Below are positions 51,880 to 61,866 of a stretch of 64,000 bases of DNA, piece by piece; positions within the stretch are counted from its first letter, which is position 1, and each line of letters begins with the position of its first letter. The notes below the pieces were generated by a model that saw nothing but the letters and a program-made list of their open reading frames with translations, ran no database searches and was not told where the DNA came from. Source of the DNA: Oscillospiraceae bacterium NTUH-002-81 (GTDB taxonomy: Bacteria > Bacillota > Clostridia > Lachnospirales > Lachnospiraceae); the NCBI GenBank assembly GCA_032620915.1, contig CP136052.1, positions 3,418,001-3,482,000 of the forward strand. The letters run 5' to 3'. Position numbers and translations under genes: made by a program.

Positions 51880-52761
51880 GTGGCCGTTTTTCGGGTAGAA
51901 AAGAACCACAACTACACCGTCATGTCAAACTACCACCTGCGGGACACCGCCCTGACCCTCAAGGCCATCGGGCTGCTGTCCAAGATGCTCTCCCTGACCG
52001 ACGAGTGGGATTATACCACCCGTGGGCTTGCCGCCATCTGCAAGGAGGGCGTGGACGCCATCGGCGCGGCGCTCAAGGAGCTGGAATCGCACGGCTACCT
52101 TGTACGCCGCCAGCTCAGGGACAGCCGCGGGCGCATCACCGACACCGAGTACACCATCTACGAATCCCCGCATCCGCCCTTGCCGGATACGGCTTCACCA
52201 GATACGGAAAACCCGTATCTGGATACCCCGGATACGGCGGAGCCATATACGGAAAAGCCCGCGCAATTAAATAAAGATAGAAGAAGTAAAGAAAAAGAAA
52301 TACCAAATGGATTAAGTACGGACATATCAAATCCTGATCCTATCTATCTCCCGGCCCCCTTGCAGGGCGCGGGATATGACAGGATGGGATACGAGGAAGC
52401 GCGAGAGATCGTCAAAGATAATATCGAGTACGACATTCTCGTGCAGGACCCGCAGCAGGACAAGGAGCAGCTTGACGAGGTGGTGGATCTCATGGCGGAA
52501 ACCCTCTGCTCCCGCAGACAGACCATCGTGGTGGCCGGGGACGAGTATCCGGCAGAGATGGTGAAGGAAAAGCTGCTGCGCGTCAACTCCATGCACATCG
52601 GCTACGTCTTTGACTGCCTGAAGCAGAACACCACCTACGTCCGCAACATCAAGAAATACCTGCTTGCCTCGCTGTTCAACGCTCCCAGCACCATGGGCAG
52701 CTACTATTCCGCCCTCGTCAACCACGATATGTACGGCGACGGGCTGCGGGGCAAGAGCTGA
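51880..52761 (+). CDS. DnaD/replisome-organizer-like replication protein
   Basis: The protein has 293 residues, starting at GTG 51880 with GGGAGG eight bases before. The N-terminal winged helix reads NYTVMSNYHLRDTALTLKAI, then GLLSKMLSLTDEWDYTTRGL and ALKELESHGYLVRR. A Pro/Asp/Thr-rich linker of short repeats follows (about residues 100-125), then a DUF6017-like C-terminal domain (YEEAREIVKDNIEYDILVQD, then YVFDCLKQNTTYVRNIKKYL). It is probably the replication initiator of ICE-2. Confidence 0.75.
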   Translation: MAVFRVEKNHNYTVMSNYHLRDTALTLKAIGLLSKMLSLTDEWDYTTRGLAAICKEGVDAIGAALKELESHGYLVRRQLRDSRGRITDTEYTIYESPHPPLPDTASPDTENPYLDTPDTAEPYTEKPAQLNKDRRSKEKEIPNGLSTDISNPDPIYLPAPLQGAGYDRMGYEEAREIVKDNIEYDILVQDPQQDKEQLDEVVDLMAETLCSRRQTIVVAGDEYPAEMVKEKLLRVNSMHIGYVFDCLKQNTTYVRNIKKYLLASLFNAPSTMGSYYSALVNHDMYGDGLRGKS

Positions 52762-52788
52762 ATATGACCGAAAAAGGAGGGATGACCC

Positions 52789-53286
52789 ATGCAGGAGGAA
52801 GTGGAAAACAGAGCGGTCACGCTGGTCATCAGCGCAACCAAGCTCACGGCGCGGCTGCTGAAGGCCGCCATTCTCAAATACCTTGCCAGCCGCAAGGAGA
52901 AAAAGCTAGCAAAGGCGCGCGCCGCGCCGGAGAAACCCACCGGCAAGCAGACGGTGAAGCAGCTCATCGGACAGAATCAGGGCGTGTCCAACATCGAGAT
53001 CACCGACAGCAATATCAAATCCTTTGAGCGCGTGGCGCGGAAATACGGCGTGGATTTTGCTCTGAAAAAGGATAAGTCCGGGGATATTCCCAAATACCTT
53101 GTTTTCTTCAAGGCCCGCGACGCCGACGCTTTGACGGCGGCCTTCAAGGAGTACACGGCAAAGGAGGTCAGGCGCGCCTCCAAGGACCGCCCCTCCGTGC
53201 TGGAGCAGCTCCGTGCGCTCAAGGCGAAGCTGCTGACCCTCACGCCGGACAAGTCCCGGAGCAAGGATAAGGGGCTGGAGCTATGA
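52789..53286 (+). CDS. PcfB/DUF3801 family protein
   Basis: The protein has 165 residues: VENRAVTLVISATKLTARLL, then KQTVKQLIGQNQGVSNIEIT and FERVARKYGVDFALKKDKSG. This matches PcfB-like proteins (DUF3801), which act as relaxosome adaptors for the VirD4 coupling protein. The stop overlaps the VirD4 start (ATGA). Confidence 0.85.
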   Translation: MQEEVENRAVTLVISATKLTARLLKAAILKYLASRKEKKLAKARAAPEKPTGKQTVKQLIGQNQGVSNIEITDSNIKSFERVARKYGVDFALKKDKSGDIPKYLVFFKARDADALTAAFKEYTAKEVRRASKDRPSVLEQLRALKAKLLTLTPDKSRSKDKGLEL

Positions 53287-54534
53287 AAACCGTAAACATC
53301 AAAAAAGCCATTCTGCCCAATCTGCCGTATGCCTTCATCGCCCTCTACGCCACCAAATTAGGGCAGGCTGCGCGGCTAAGCCCGGGCGCGGACTTTTCAG
53401 CAAAGGCGCTGCACATCATGGAGGGCTTCGCCGCCGCGTTCCAATCGGTGCTGCCCAGCTTTCACCCCATCGACCTGTGCGTGGGCGTTGCAGCTGCCCT
53501 GCTCATCCGTCTGGCGGTGTACGTTAAGGGAAAGAACGCCAAGAAGTACCGCAAAAATGTAGAATACGGGTCGGCCCGCTGGGGCAATTCCGACGATATA
53601 CGCCCCTACGTCGATCCCGTGTTTGAAAACAACATCATCCTCACCCAGACAGAGCGGCTGACCATGAACAGCCGCCCCAAAGACCCAAAGACAGCGCGCA
53701 ACAAAAACGTGCTGGTCATCGGTGGCTCTGGCTCAGGCAAGACGCGCTTTTTCATCAAGCCAAATCTCATGCAGTGTACCTCCGACTCCCGGCCGGTTTC
53801 CTTCGTCGTCACCGACCCGAAGGGCGGACTGATCTGCGAGGTCGGCCATTTGCTCAGGTGCAACAAGTATCGCATCAAGGTGGTAAACACGATCAACTTC
53901 AAAAAGAGTATGCACTATAACCCCTTCGCCTACATCCACAGCGAGAAGGACATTTTGAAGCTGGTCACGACCCTCATCGCCAACACGCAGGGGGACGGCA
54001 AGAGCGGCGATGATTTCTGGCGCAAAGCGGAAACCCTGCTCTACACCGCCCTCATCGGCTACCTCTGGTACGAAGCGCCGGTAGAGGAGCAAAACTTCGC
54101 CACCCTCATTGAGATGATAAACACCATGGAGGTGCGGGAGGACGATGAGGAGTTCAAAAACCCTGTCGATCTGATATTTGAGGAGCTGGCAAGCCGGGAC
54201 CCCGGCCACTTCGCCGTGCGCCAATATGCCAAATACCGCTTAGCGGCGGGCAAGACGGCAAAAAGTATTCTAATTAGCTGCGGCGCGCGCCTCGCTCCCT
54301 TCGACATTCAGGAGCTGCGGGAGATCACGGCGTATGACGAGCTGGAGCTGGACACGCTGGGCGACCGGAAAACGGCGCTGTTCATCATCATCTCTGACAC
54401 CGATGATACCTTCAATTTCCTCGCCAGTATGATCTATACCCAGCTTTTCAATCTCCTGTGCGACAAGGCGGACGATGTGTACGGCGGCAGGCTGCCTGTC
54501 CATGTGCGCTGCCTCATCGACGAGTGCGCCAACA
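53283..54534 (+). CDS. VirD4-like coupling protein of ICE-2, 5' exon
   Basis: Two N-terminal membrane segments are followed by Walker A (VLVIGGSGSGKTRFFIKPNL) and Walker B region FVVTDPKGGLICEVGHLL. The exon ends at HVRCLIDECAN, in the conserved DEx motif region, where the intron enters within the next codon. The coupling protein feeds relaxase-bound DNA to the channel. Exons of 1252 and 539 bases join to 597 codons. Confidence 0.9.
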
Positions 54535-57344
54535 GTGTGACACGTTCTACGCCGAAAACGGTGGGAATAACCGACAAAAGCGTAGCCTAAAGTCACAAAT
54601 AATTTAATAAATGTGGTTTTAGAGAACTGCATAACTGAAATTTCAAATGAAGGGGTAACGCCCTGAAGGGAATTCACTAATACTCCGAATAGCGTTAGTC
54701 GGATACAGACGATTAAGGTTATAAGCTCGGGGAAGTCGTGCGAAGCACACCCTAACACTGCAAGGTGAGGAAAGGTTTGTAGAGGTACAAGCTGTGTGTG
54801 ACAGTGCGGGTGGGGTTGCCATATGGTTAGAATGACCAGTAAGGCGGTCTGACAAAATTCCGAATGTACGGCTCTAAACGAATGGCTGGCAGAAATGCCA
54901 GTGTACCAGTAGGTACGCAAGTGGGGTAAAGTAAAAGTTGTTAGTATGAAATACCCTCTGTGTTTACAGGACACAGGTATCTATAAAGATAATACTTGCA
55001 GGGCTAAAGGAATGACCTAAGTGACAACAATCCTAAGTTATGTGGAACGTGGAAAGCAACCAATACGGGAACTGACTGTATCAGTGACAAAGTACCGTAG
55101 TTGTGTCGAAAAGGAAAGGTATAAAGGAATCCTTTCTACAATAAGCACATTTATGGTTGTGAGAGTAGTGGCACAGTACCGATGAAACCGTGATAATAAG
55201 CGGTGGAGGGATAGCCACAAGCCGATACTAAGATTTCCTTTATGTCTATATAGTAATCACCAAATGGAGATTTTCATAGCTGTCGAGGTGAGACGAAGAA
55301 AAAATCATTCTCCAATAAGGAGTTGGTTACTATGGCAAAACGAATTGTAAATAAAGCAGAAAGAAATGCAGAAAGATATGACGCAAAAGAAACTGGATAT
55401 CAGTTATATGAAGGCAGTCTGAAAGGTAATAAATTTGACAGGCTTATGCCCCTGATAGTATCAGAGCAGAATATCATACTTGCATATCGGAATATCTGCA
55501 AAAATAACGGGAGCAAAACCCCTGGAACAGATGGGAAGACAATAACAGAAATTCAGTCACTCCCAATCGAAACGGTCATTAAAACCGTCAGAAATAAATT
55601 GAACTTTTATCAGCCTAAAAAGGTCCGGCGTGTAGAAATACCAAAAGACAATGGAAAAACCAGACCATTAGGAATCCCAAGTATATGGGATAGACTGATA
55701 CAGCAATGTATTCTGCAAATACTGGAACCGATTTGTGAAGCAAAATTTCATGAACGAAATAATGGGTTCAGACCATACAGGTCAACGCAAAATGCGATTG
55801 CTCAATGCTATAAAATGGCACAGTTGCAAAATCTGCATTTTGTAGTAGATGTGGACATTGTTGGATTCTTTGACAATATTGACCATAATAAGCTGATTCG
55901 GCAGTTGTGGGGACTTGGAATACAGGACAGGAAACTGATTATGATAATCAAACAGATGCTAAAAGCAGAAATCCTGTTTAATGACATTGTAATTACCCCG
56001 GAAACAGGTACACCACAGGGGGGATTTTATCCCCACTTCTTGCAAAATGTAGTATTGAATGAGCTGGACTGGTGGATTGCTAATCAATGGGAGATGTTTA
56101 AAGTCAAAGATGGAAAATCCGGACTGGAATTTTACAGGACTGATAAGGAGGGAAATATCCTCACAATAGACAGGTCACCAAAGTGGAAAAAGCTGAGGGA
56201 AAAGACAGAACTTAAAGAAATGTACATCGTAAGGTATGCAGACGATTTTAAGATATTCTGTCGGGACTATGTAACAGCTAAGAAAGCCATGTATGCAACA
56301 AAACTATGGCTTGCAGAACATTTACATCTGCAAACAAGTGATGAGAAATCTGGAATCACAAACTTGCGTAAGAACTATACAACTTTTCTTGGAATCAAAT
56401 TTAAAGTTGTTCCAAAAGGTGATAAATGGATAATCCGTTCACATATAGCCGACAAAAGTAAAGATAAGGTTATCAATAAGCTGCGGACTGTCTGGAAAGA
56501 TATCAAAAATCCAAGCAAGCAAAGCGAAATTGATAAAAACATAAGTCTTTACAATTCAATGGTTATGGGTATGCACAATTATTATTGTATGGCAACAATG
56601 GTATCAGCAGATTTTGCAGAAATCGCCTATAAAGTGAATGGGAAAAGTAACGGTATGAACCACAATAACCGATGTTTTCCGATAACAAAAACGGGTGAGA
56701 TAACCAGTAAATTTATCCAACAAAAGTATGGAAAGTCAAAGCAGTTCCGATGGATAAAAGGAAGAATGATTATTCCAGTAGGGTATGTGGCGTATGAATA
56801 TCCAAAATACAAAAGGCGGGAAGTCAATAAATATGTGAGGAAGTATTCAGACATCGAAAACTGTATCAGTTATGATGTTATGAAATATATGATGGGAAAT
56901 GCACATCTTTATCCGACCTTGGAGATGGCAGATAATGCCCTTTCAAGGTATATAGCACAAAAAAGGAAAATGTGCAGTAACACACAATGCCCTGTCAATA
57001 ACAGACATGGTATGTATACACATAAAACCGTGCAAAGGTGAGCGAAATGACACATATAGGAATTTGATAATTTTATCCAAAGATGTGTCAAAATTGGTTG
57101 ATGCAACAGAAAATAAAGTAATAAAGAAACTGTTGCAGAATTTAACATTGACCGTGGAAATGCAAGAAAAAATAAACAAACTCCGAAAATACAGGGAGTT
57201 GGAAGAAATACAATTCGAGGACTATATAGGCACTAAAATGTAATCTTAGTCGGTGGAACGCCGTGTGATGGGAAACTATCACGCACGGTGTGGAGTGGGG
57301 GGAAAAGCCCGAGGTGGTAACACCAGAGGCTTACCTATCACTAT
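54535..57344 (+). mobile_element. Group II intron inserted in virD4 of ICE-2
   Basis: Starts GTGTGACACG (54535) and ends CACTAT (57344). Removing it joins DECAN to IGQIPKLEKL, the conserved VirD4 text, in frame. Length is 2810 bp. Domain V is near 57256-57294 (GCCGTGTGATGGGAAACTAT ...). It is of a different class from the VirB4 and VirB6 introns, with a different domain V and no HNH domain in its protein. Confidence 0.9.
55332..57041 (+). CDS. ltrA: Group II intron reverse transcriptase/maturase with damaged RT motif
   Basis: The protein has 569 residues from ATG 55332 (AAGGAG upstream). RT motifs: NGKTRPLGIPSIWDRLIQQC, VVDVDIVGFFDNIDHNKL and MYIVRYADDFKIFC. Where the family has QGGILSPLLANV, this sequence reads QGGFYPHFLQNV. 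A missing G at 56018-56023 and an extra A at 56044-56047 shift seven codons out of frame and back. If real, the enzyme would lose a core RT motif; it may be a double homopolymer error. A maturase region follows, and no HNH domain is seen. Confidence 0.85.
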   Translation: MAKRIVNKAERNAERYDAKETGYQLYEGSLKGNKFDRLMPLIVSEQNIILAYRNICKNNGSKTPGTDGKTITEIQSLPIETVIKTVRNKLNFYQPKKVRRVEIPKDNGKTRPLGIPSIWDRLIQQCILQILEPICEAKFHERNNGFRPYRSTQNAIAQCYKMAQLQNLHFVVDVDIVGFFDNIDHNKLIRQLWGLGIQDRKLIMIIKQMLKAEILFNDIVITPETGTPQGGFYPHFLQNVVLNELDWWIANQWEMFKVKDGKSGLEFYRTDKEGNILTIDRSPKWKKLREKTELKEMYIVRYADDFKIFCRDYVTAKKAMYATKLWLAEHLHLQTSDEKSGITNLRKNYTTFLGIKFKVVPKGDKWIIRSHIADKSKDKVINKLRTVWKDIKNPSKQSEIDKNISLYNSMVMGMHNYYCMATMVSADFAEIAYKVNGKSNGMNHNNRCFPITKTGEITSKFIQQKYGKSKQFRWIKGRMIIPVGYVAYEYPKYKRREVNKYVRKYSDIENCISYDVMKYMMGNAHLYPTLEMADNALSRYIAQKRKMCSNTQCPVNNRHGMYTHKTVQR

Positions 57345-57883
57345 TCGGGCAGATTCCCAAGCTGGAGAAGCTCATGGCTACCATCCGCAGCCGCGAGATC
57401 TCCGCCTGCCTTGTTTTGCAGGCACAGAGCCAGCTCAAGGCGCTCTACAAGGACAACTGCGACACCATCATCGGCAACTGCGATAGTTCCGTGTTCCTCG
57501 GCGGCAAGGAGCCGACCACATTAAAGGAGCTGTCTGCCGCGCTGGGCAAGGAAACCATTGACACCTTCAATACCGGCGAAAGCCGCGGCAGAGAGGTTTC
57601 CCACAGTCTGAACTATCAGAAGCTCGGCAAGGAGCTGATGAGCCAGGACGAGCTTGCGGTGCTGGGCGGCGGCAAGTGCATCTTGCAGCTTCGCGGCGTG
57701 CGCCCCTTCCTCTCGGATAAATACGACGTCACCCAGCACCCCAACTACAAGTACCTCTCGGACGCGAATCCCAAGAACGCCTTTGACATTGAGAAATTCC
57801 TCTCCACAAAGCTCAAGCTGAAGCCGGAGGAGGAATTTGAGGTTTTTGACGCGGGCGCGGCCGCAGGTTCAGAATTCGCCTGA
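57345..57883 (+). CDS. VirD4-like coupling protein of ICE-2, 3' exon
   Basis: Reads (I)GQIPKLEKLMATIRSREISA, then CLVLQAQSQLKALYKDNCDT and IIGNCDSSVFLGGKEPTTLK, the highly conserved C-terminal half of VirD4/TcpA-like proteins, with the arginine-finger region. It completes the coupling protein once the intron is spliced out. Confidence 0.9.
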
Positions 57884-58002
57884 TTTGGCGGATTTTTATA
57901 TATAGACCAGACACCCATTCCGTAAAGGAGGACGCCGACAATGCAGCAGACACACGCGAAACGCAAAGTCGGAGGAAAGCACAACCGAAAATTTGAAAGG
58001 AG

Positions 58003-58048
58003 AAGCCGGAATCGACAGCCGCACACGGCGGCCAGCTCATTCCGGCTT
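58003..58048 (+). promoter_or_regulatory. 10-bp stem hairpin before maff2
   Basis: AAGCCGGAAT (58003-58012) and ATTCCGGCTT (58039-58048) pair perfectly. It lies between virD4 and maff2 and may limit read-through or protect the downstream message. In 57884-58098 a basic short frame with a good RBS (57941) overlaps this hairpin but has no recognised family. Confidence 0.5.
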
Positions 58049-58098
58049 TGCGGTTTCCATCGTAAAAACCATAAAGAAACGATTCCGGCACATAAAAT

Positions 58099-58314
58099 AT
58101 GGATTTCTTCAATAGCGCAGTCGATGTTTTGCAAACTTTGGTCATCGCCCTTGGCGCAGGTCTCGGAATCTGGGGCGTTATTAACCTGCTGGAAGGATAC
58201 GGAAACGACAATCCGGGGGCTAAATCGCAGGGCATGAAACAGCTTATGGCGGGCGGCGGTGTCGCCCTGATTGGCGTCATCCTCGTGCCGCTGCTCAAGG
58301 GCCTGTTCGGTTAA
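58099..58314 (+). CDS. Maff2 family membrane protein
   Basis: The protein has 71 residues: MDFFNSAVDVLQTLVIALGA, then GLGIWGVINLLEGYGNDNPG and MKQLMAGGGVALIGVILVPL. Two membrane helices flank the GNDNPGAKSQGMKQLMAGGG loop that defines the family. It is the VirB2-like or channel-associated small protein in front of VirB6, and the intact counterpart of the ICE-1 remnant at 33495. Confidence 0.88.
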   Translation: MDFFNSAVDVLQTLVIALGAGLGIWGVINLLEGYGNDNPGAKSQGMKQLMAGGGVALIGVILVPLLKGLFG

Positions 58315-58393
58315 GCCGTACAGTGCCGCACACTGAAACCCTTCGCCCCTGCCCGCCCTCTGCGGGCGGGGGCGGGAAAGGAGGGCCATCCCA

Positions 58394-58988
58394 TTGGATT
58401 TGATATGGGAAAAATTCACCGAATGGCTCAAGGAGCTGCTGGTGGGCGGCATCATGGATAACCTCACCGGCCTCTTTGATAACGTCAACGCCAAGGTCGC
58501 GGAGGCGGCAGGACACATCGGCAGCACCCCGCAGGCGTGGAACGCCGACATTTACAGCATGATCCGCTCCCTCTCGGACAACGTGATACTGCCCATCGCC
58601 GGCGTGATCCTCGCCTTCGTCATGACGCTGGAGCTGATACAGCTTATCGCGGACCGCAATAACCTCCACGACATCGACACATGGGTATTCTTCCGCTGGG
58701 TATTCAAGACGGCGGCTGCCGTGCTCATCGTGTCCAACACATGGAATATCGTCATGGGCGTATTCGAGGCGGCGCAGAGCGTGGTCAACCGCGCCTCCGG
58801 CCTTATCGTGGGCAACACCTCCATCAACCTTGCCGACCATATCGCGGACCTTGAGGCGCGGCTGCTGGAGATGAACGTGTGGACGCTTTTGGGGCTGTGG
58901 CTGCAATCCTTCGTGGTGGGCTTCTCCATGTGGGCGCTGACCATCTGCATCTTTATCATCATCTACGGGCGCATGATCGAGATTTACC
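58394..58988 (+). CDS. VirB6-like membrane protein of ICE-2, 5' exon
   Basis: Starts at TTG 58394 with AAAGGAGGG eight bases before: MDLIWEKFTEWLKELLVGGI. It has about four membrane segments, for example NVILPIAGVILAFVMTLELI, and ends ...YGRMIEIY plus one base. It is homologous to the ICE-1 protein at 33483 but clearly diverged. The intron begins right after. Confidence 0.88.
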
Positions 58989-61576
58989 GCGCGTCCAGAA
59001 GCGCCGCTTTTCATCCAAAGGCGGTGCGCGGACATTTTGGGAATCCGGCTTTAGCAAGCCGGTAAAGAAAAGTATCAAAGACGTGAAACGCGTCACTTTA
59101 GCGTCATCCGATTTACCCCGGAGGGAAACCACAAGGGGGACAATAGCGTATCGGAAAAATCGCGAGTTGGGAAAACCATCTACCCACGACTGAGCGGCAA
59201 GACGCAACATTGTGAATGAGGAGCAAGGCTAAACTGCTTTAAGGGTAGTCCGAGGCGGGATACTCGACCCGGCGGCGCAGGATGGTTGTATTCGCCGTAT
59301 GTCATAGCGGAATGTGACAGGTAAACACAGACCGCACGATACTTATGACAGCCAGCCGCAGTAAGCGGAAAAGGACGAAAACCCACTACCGACATCACAA
59401 TACGCTTATCCCAAAGTGTCTAACTGGAGATTGCCTAAACCGGAACGCCGGAACTATCCGGCTATGCGTAATGCCGCAAGGCGATAAATTTCAAGGGGTA
59501 AAAACCCAAGAAAGATGACGCTGAATATCCGGCATGGCAACGGAGCCTCCGTAGTAGTCCGAGGGCGGGAAAGCCGTCTACATGGCGAAGGGAGGCAGGA
59601 TGTCAACCAATTCATAAAAAGGAAAGGTGCGTGAGGCATTATGAGAAGTCCTGAAAATGTGTTGGAAAGCCTAAAATCCAAGGCGTGTAACAAGAGTTAC
59701 AAGTACGAGCGGTTATACCGCAACCTGTACAATCCACAATTCTATCTGCTGGCATATCAGCGGATACAGGCGAAACCAGGCAACATGACAGCCGGAACAG
59801 ACGGCAAAACCATTGACGGAATGGGAATGGCAAGGATAAACGCCCTCATTGAAAAGATGCGGGATTTTAGTTATCAGCCTAACCCGGCAAGGAGAACGTA
59901 TATCCCGAAATCCAATGGGAAAATGCGTCCTCTGGGGATACCGTCATTCGACGATAAACTGATACAGGAGGTGGTGCGGCTCATCTTGGAGAGTATTTAT
60001 GAGCCAACCTTTAGCGACTATTCCCACGGTTTCCGTATAAACAGAAGCTGTCATACGGCACTCAAATATGTGCAGAAATATTTTACGGGGACAAAGTGGT
60101 TCGTTGAGGGGGATATAAAGGGCTGTTTTGACAACGTAGACCATCATGTGTTGATTGCTATTTTGCGAAAGCGGATTGCAGATGAATATTTCATCGGTCT
60201 GCTCTGGAAGTTCTTGAAAGCTGGATATATGGAGGATTGGAATTACCACAATACTTATTCCGGAACTCCGCAAGGCTCCATCATCAGCCCTATCCTGGCA
60301 AACATCTACATGAACGAACTGGACAGTTATATGGCAGAGTATGCAGAGAAATTCAACGGCGGAAACCGCCGTAAAATCAATCCTGCGTTCAAGAAGAAAT
60401 TGGATGTCTGCCGAGGAAAAGAACAAAGGCTTAAAAGAAATATCTCTAAAATGAGCGTGGAAGAAAAAGAGGGCTTAATTGCAGAAATCCGGGAACTTCG
60501 GCGTAGTCTGAAATCTATACCGTATAGCGACCAGATGGACGATAGCTATAAACGGCTTTGCTATATCCGATACGCCGATGATTTCTTAATCGGAGTTATC
60601 GGCAGCAAAGAGGACGCAGAACAGATTAAACAAGATGTAGGCTACTTTATCCGGGACAAACTCCATCTGGAAATGTCCGAGGAAAAGACATTGATTACTC
60701 ATGGACACGACGCTGCGAAGTTCTTGGGATATGAGGTCACAATCGCCAAAGGCGAACACAACAAAAAGACCAAAACCGGGGCTACCAGACGGGTAAACAA
60801 TGGAAAAGTCTTACTTTATGTTCCCCATGATAAGTGGGTAAAACGATTGTTCTCCTACAATGCCCTCAAGATTAAATATGACAAACAAAATGGAAACAAA
60901 GAGGTTTGGGAGCCTGTCCGGCGCACTCGCCTGTTGCACTTGGACGATTTGGAAATCCTAAACCAATACAACGCAGAAATCCGTGGATTGTATAACTACT
61001 ACCGACTTGCAAACAACGTGTCTGTACTCAATAACTTCTACTATGTAATGAGATACAGTATGCTCAAAACCTTTGCTGGAAAATATCGGACACGAATCAG
61101 CAGAATTATCCGCAAGTACCGTCAAGGAAAAGATTTTGTTGTGGAATATCCGAAGAAAAACGGCAAGGTCGGAAAGGTATTGTTTTACAATAATGGGTTC
61201 CGCCGGGACACTAAAGTAGAAAGCGGAAATCCTGATATAGTAGCAAGAATTTTTGAGAATTATGGGCGTAATAGCCTTATAAAAAGACTGCAAGCAAACA
61301 GGTGTGAGTGGTGTGGCGCAGAGAATGTGCCGCTTGAAATACACCATATACGAAAACTCAAAGATTTAAGTGGCAGAAAACAATGGGAAATCGCCATGAT
61401 TGGGCGTAAGCGCAAGACAATGGCACTCTGCATTGACTGTCACGATAAGTTACACGCAGGAAAGTTAGACTGACATCTGGAGAGCCGGATACATCGAGAG
61501 GTGTAAGTCCGGTTCGGAGGGGAGTTCTCGGAAACCTGCCATAGTGATATGGTAAGGCGCCGGGTTCTTACCCTAC
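58989..61576 (+). mobile_element. Group II intron in virB6 of ICE-2
   Basis: Starts GCGCGTCCAGAAG (58989) and ends CCCTAC (61576); 2588 bp. Domain V is the 34 bases 61482-61515. It sits at the same codon of virB6 as the ICE-1 intron, in inverted orientation in the window, and appears identical but for one A. Splicing joins EIY and LVTSIAPIP, total 290 codons. Confidence 0.9.
59641..61473 (+). CDS. ltrA: Group II intron reverse transcriptase/maturase with HNH endonuclease (intact)
   Basis: The protein has 610 residues. RT motifs: NGKMRPLGIPSFDDKLIQEV, WFVEGDIKGCFDNVDHHVL, SGTPQGSIISPILANIYMNE and CYIRYADDFLIG. The maturase domain X follows (LDDLEILNQYNAEIRGLYNY). A C-terminal HNH domain has CEWCGAENVPLEIHHIRKLK and ALCIDCHDKLHAG. 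All parts are intact. This protein could serve both VirB6 introns in trans. Confidence 0.93.
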   Translation: MRSPENVLESLKSKACNKSYKYERLYRNLYNPQFYLLAYQRIQAKPGNMTAGTDGKTIDGMGMARINALIEKMRDFSYQPNPARRTYIPKSNGKMRPLGIPSFDDKLIQEVVRLILESIYEPTFSDYSHGFRINRSCHTALKYVQKYFTGTKWFVEGDIKGCFDNVDHHVLIAILRKRIADEYFIGLLWKFLKAGYMEDWNYHNTYSGTPQGSIISPILANIYMNELDSYMAEYAEKFNGGNRRKINPAFKKKLDVCRGKEQRLKRNISKMSVEEKEGLIAEIRELRRSLKSIPYSDQMDDSYKRLCYIRYADDFLIGVIGSKEDAEQIKQDVGYFIRDKLHLEMSEEKTLITHGHDAAKFLGYEVTIAKGEHNKKTKTGATRRVNNGKVLLYVPHDKWVKRLFSYNALKIKYDKQNGNKEVWEPVRRTRLLHLDDLEILNQYNAEIRGLYNYYRLANNVSVLNNFYYVMRYSMLKTFAGKYRTRISRIIRKYRQGKDFVVEYPKKNGKVGKVLFYNNGFRRDTKVESGNPDIVARIFENYGRNSLIKRLQANRCEWCGAENVPLEIHHIRKLKDLSGRKQWEIAMIGRKRKTMALCIDCHDKLHAGKLD

Positions 61577-61851
61577 TTGTCACCAGCATCGCGCCCATCC
61601 CCATGGCCACCATGATGGGCAAGGAATGGGGCGGCATGGGGCAGAATTATCTCCGCTCCCTGTTGGCTTTGGCGTTTCAGGGCTTTCTCATCATCATCTG
61701 CATCGCCATCTATGCGGTGCTGGTACAGAATATGCTCATAGACGACAACATTTCCACGGCCATCTGGCTGTGCATGGGCTACACGGTGCTGCTCTGCTTC
61801 ACCCTGTTCAAAACCAGCAGTCTCGCAAAGTCAATTTTCAACAGTCATTGA
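61577..61851 (+). CDS. VirB6-like membrane protein of ICE-2, 3' exon
   Basis: From the split Leu codon it reads LVTSIAPIPMATMMGKEWGG, then GQNYLRSLLALAFQGFLIII and two more membrane segments, ending LAKSIFNSH. It completes the polytopic channel protein and is followed after 15 bp by prgI. Confidence 0.88.
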
Positions 61852-61866
61852 CGGAGGTAAAGCAAT

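Noticed and set aside
52180..52262. Short CGGATAC/CCGTATC-like repeats in the replication gene as possible iterons
   Set aside because: They encode a Pro-Asp-Thr-rich linker with varied spacing; a low-complexity protein linker explains them better.
57007..57243. A 78-codon frame after the VirD4 intron reverse transcriptase
   Set aside because: The sequence looks protein-like (helical and lysine-rich) but has no good ribosome site at its ATG and no family; it may be a frame-shifted tail of the intron protein.
57941..58237. A 98-codon basic frame with strong RBS overlapping maff2
   Set aside because: Only the RBS supports it; the second half is a shadow of maff2 and the first half contains the leader hairpin.
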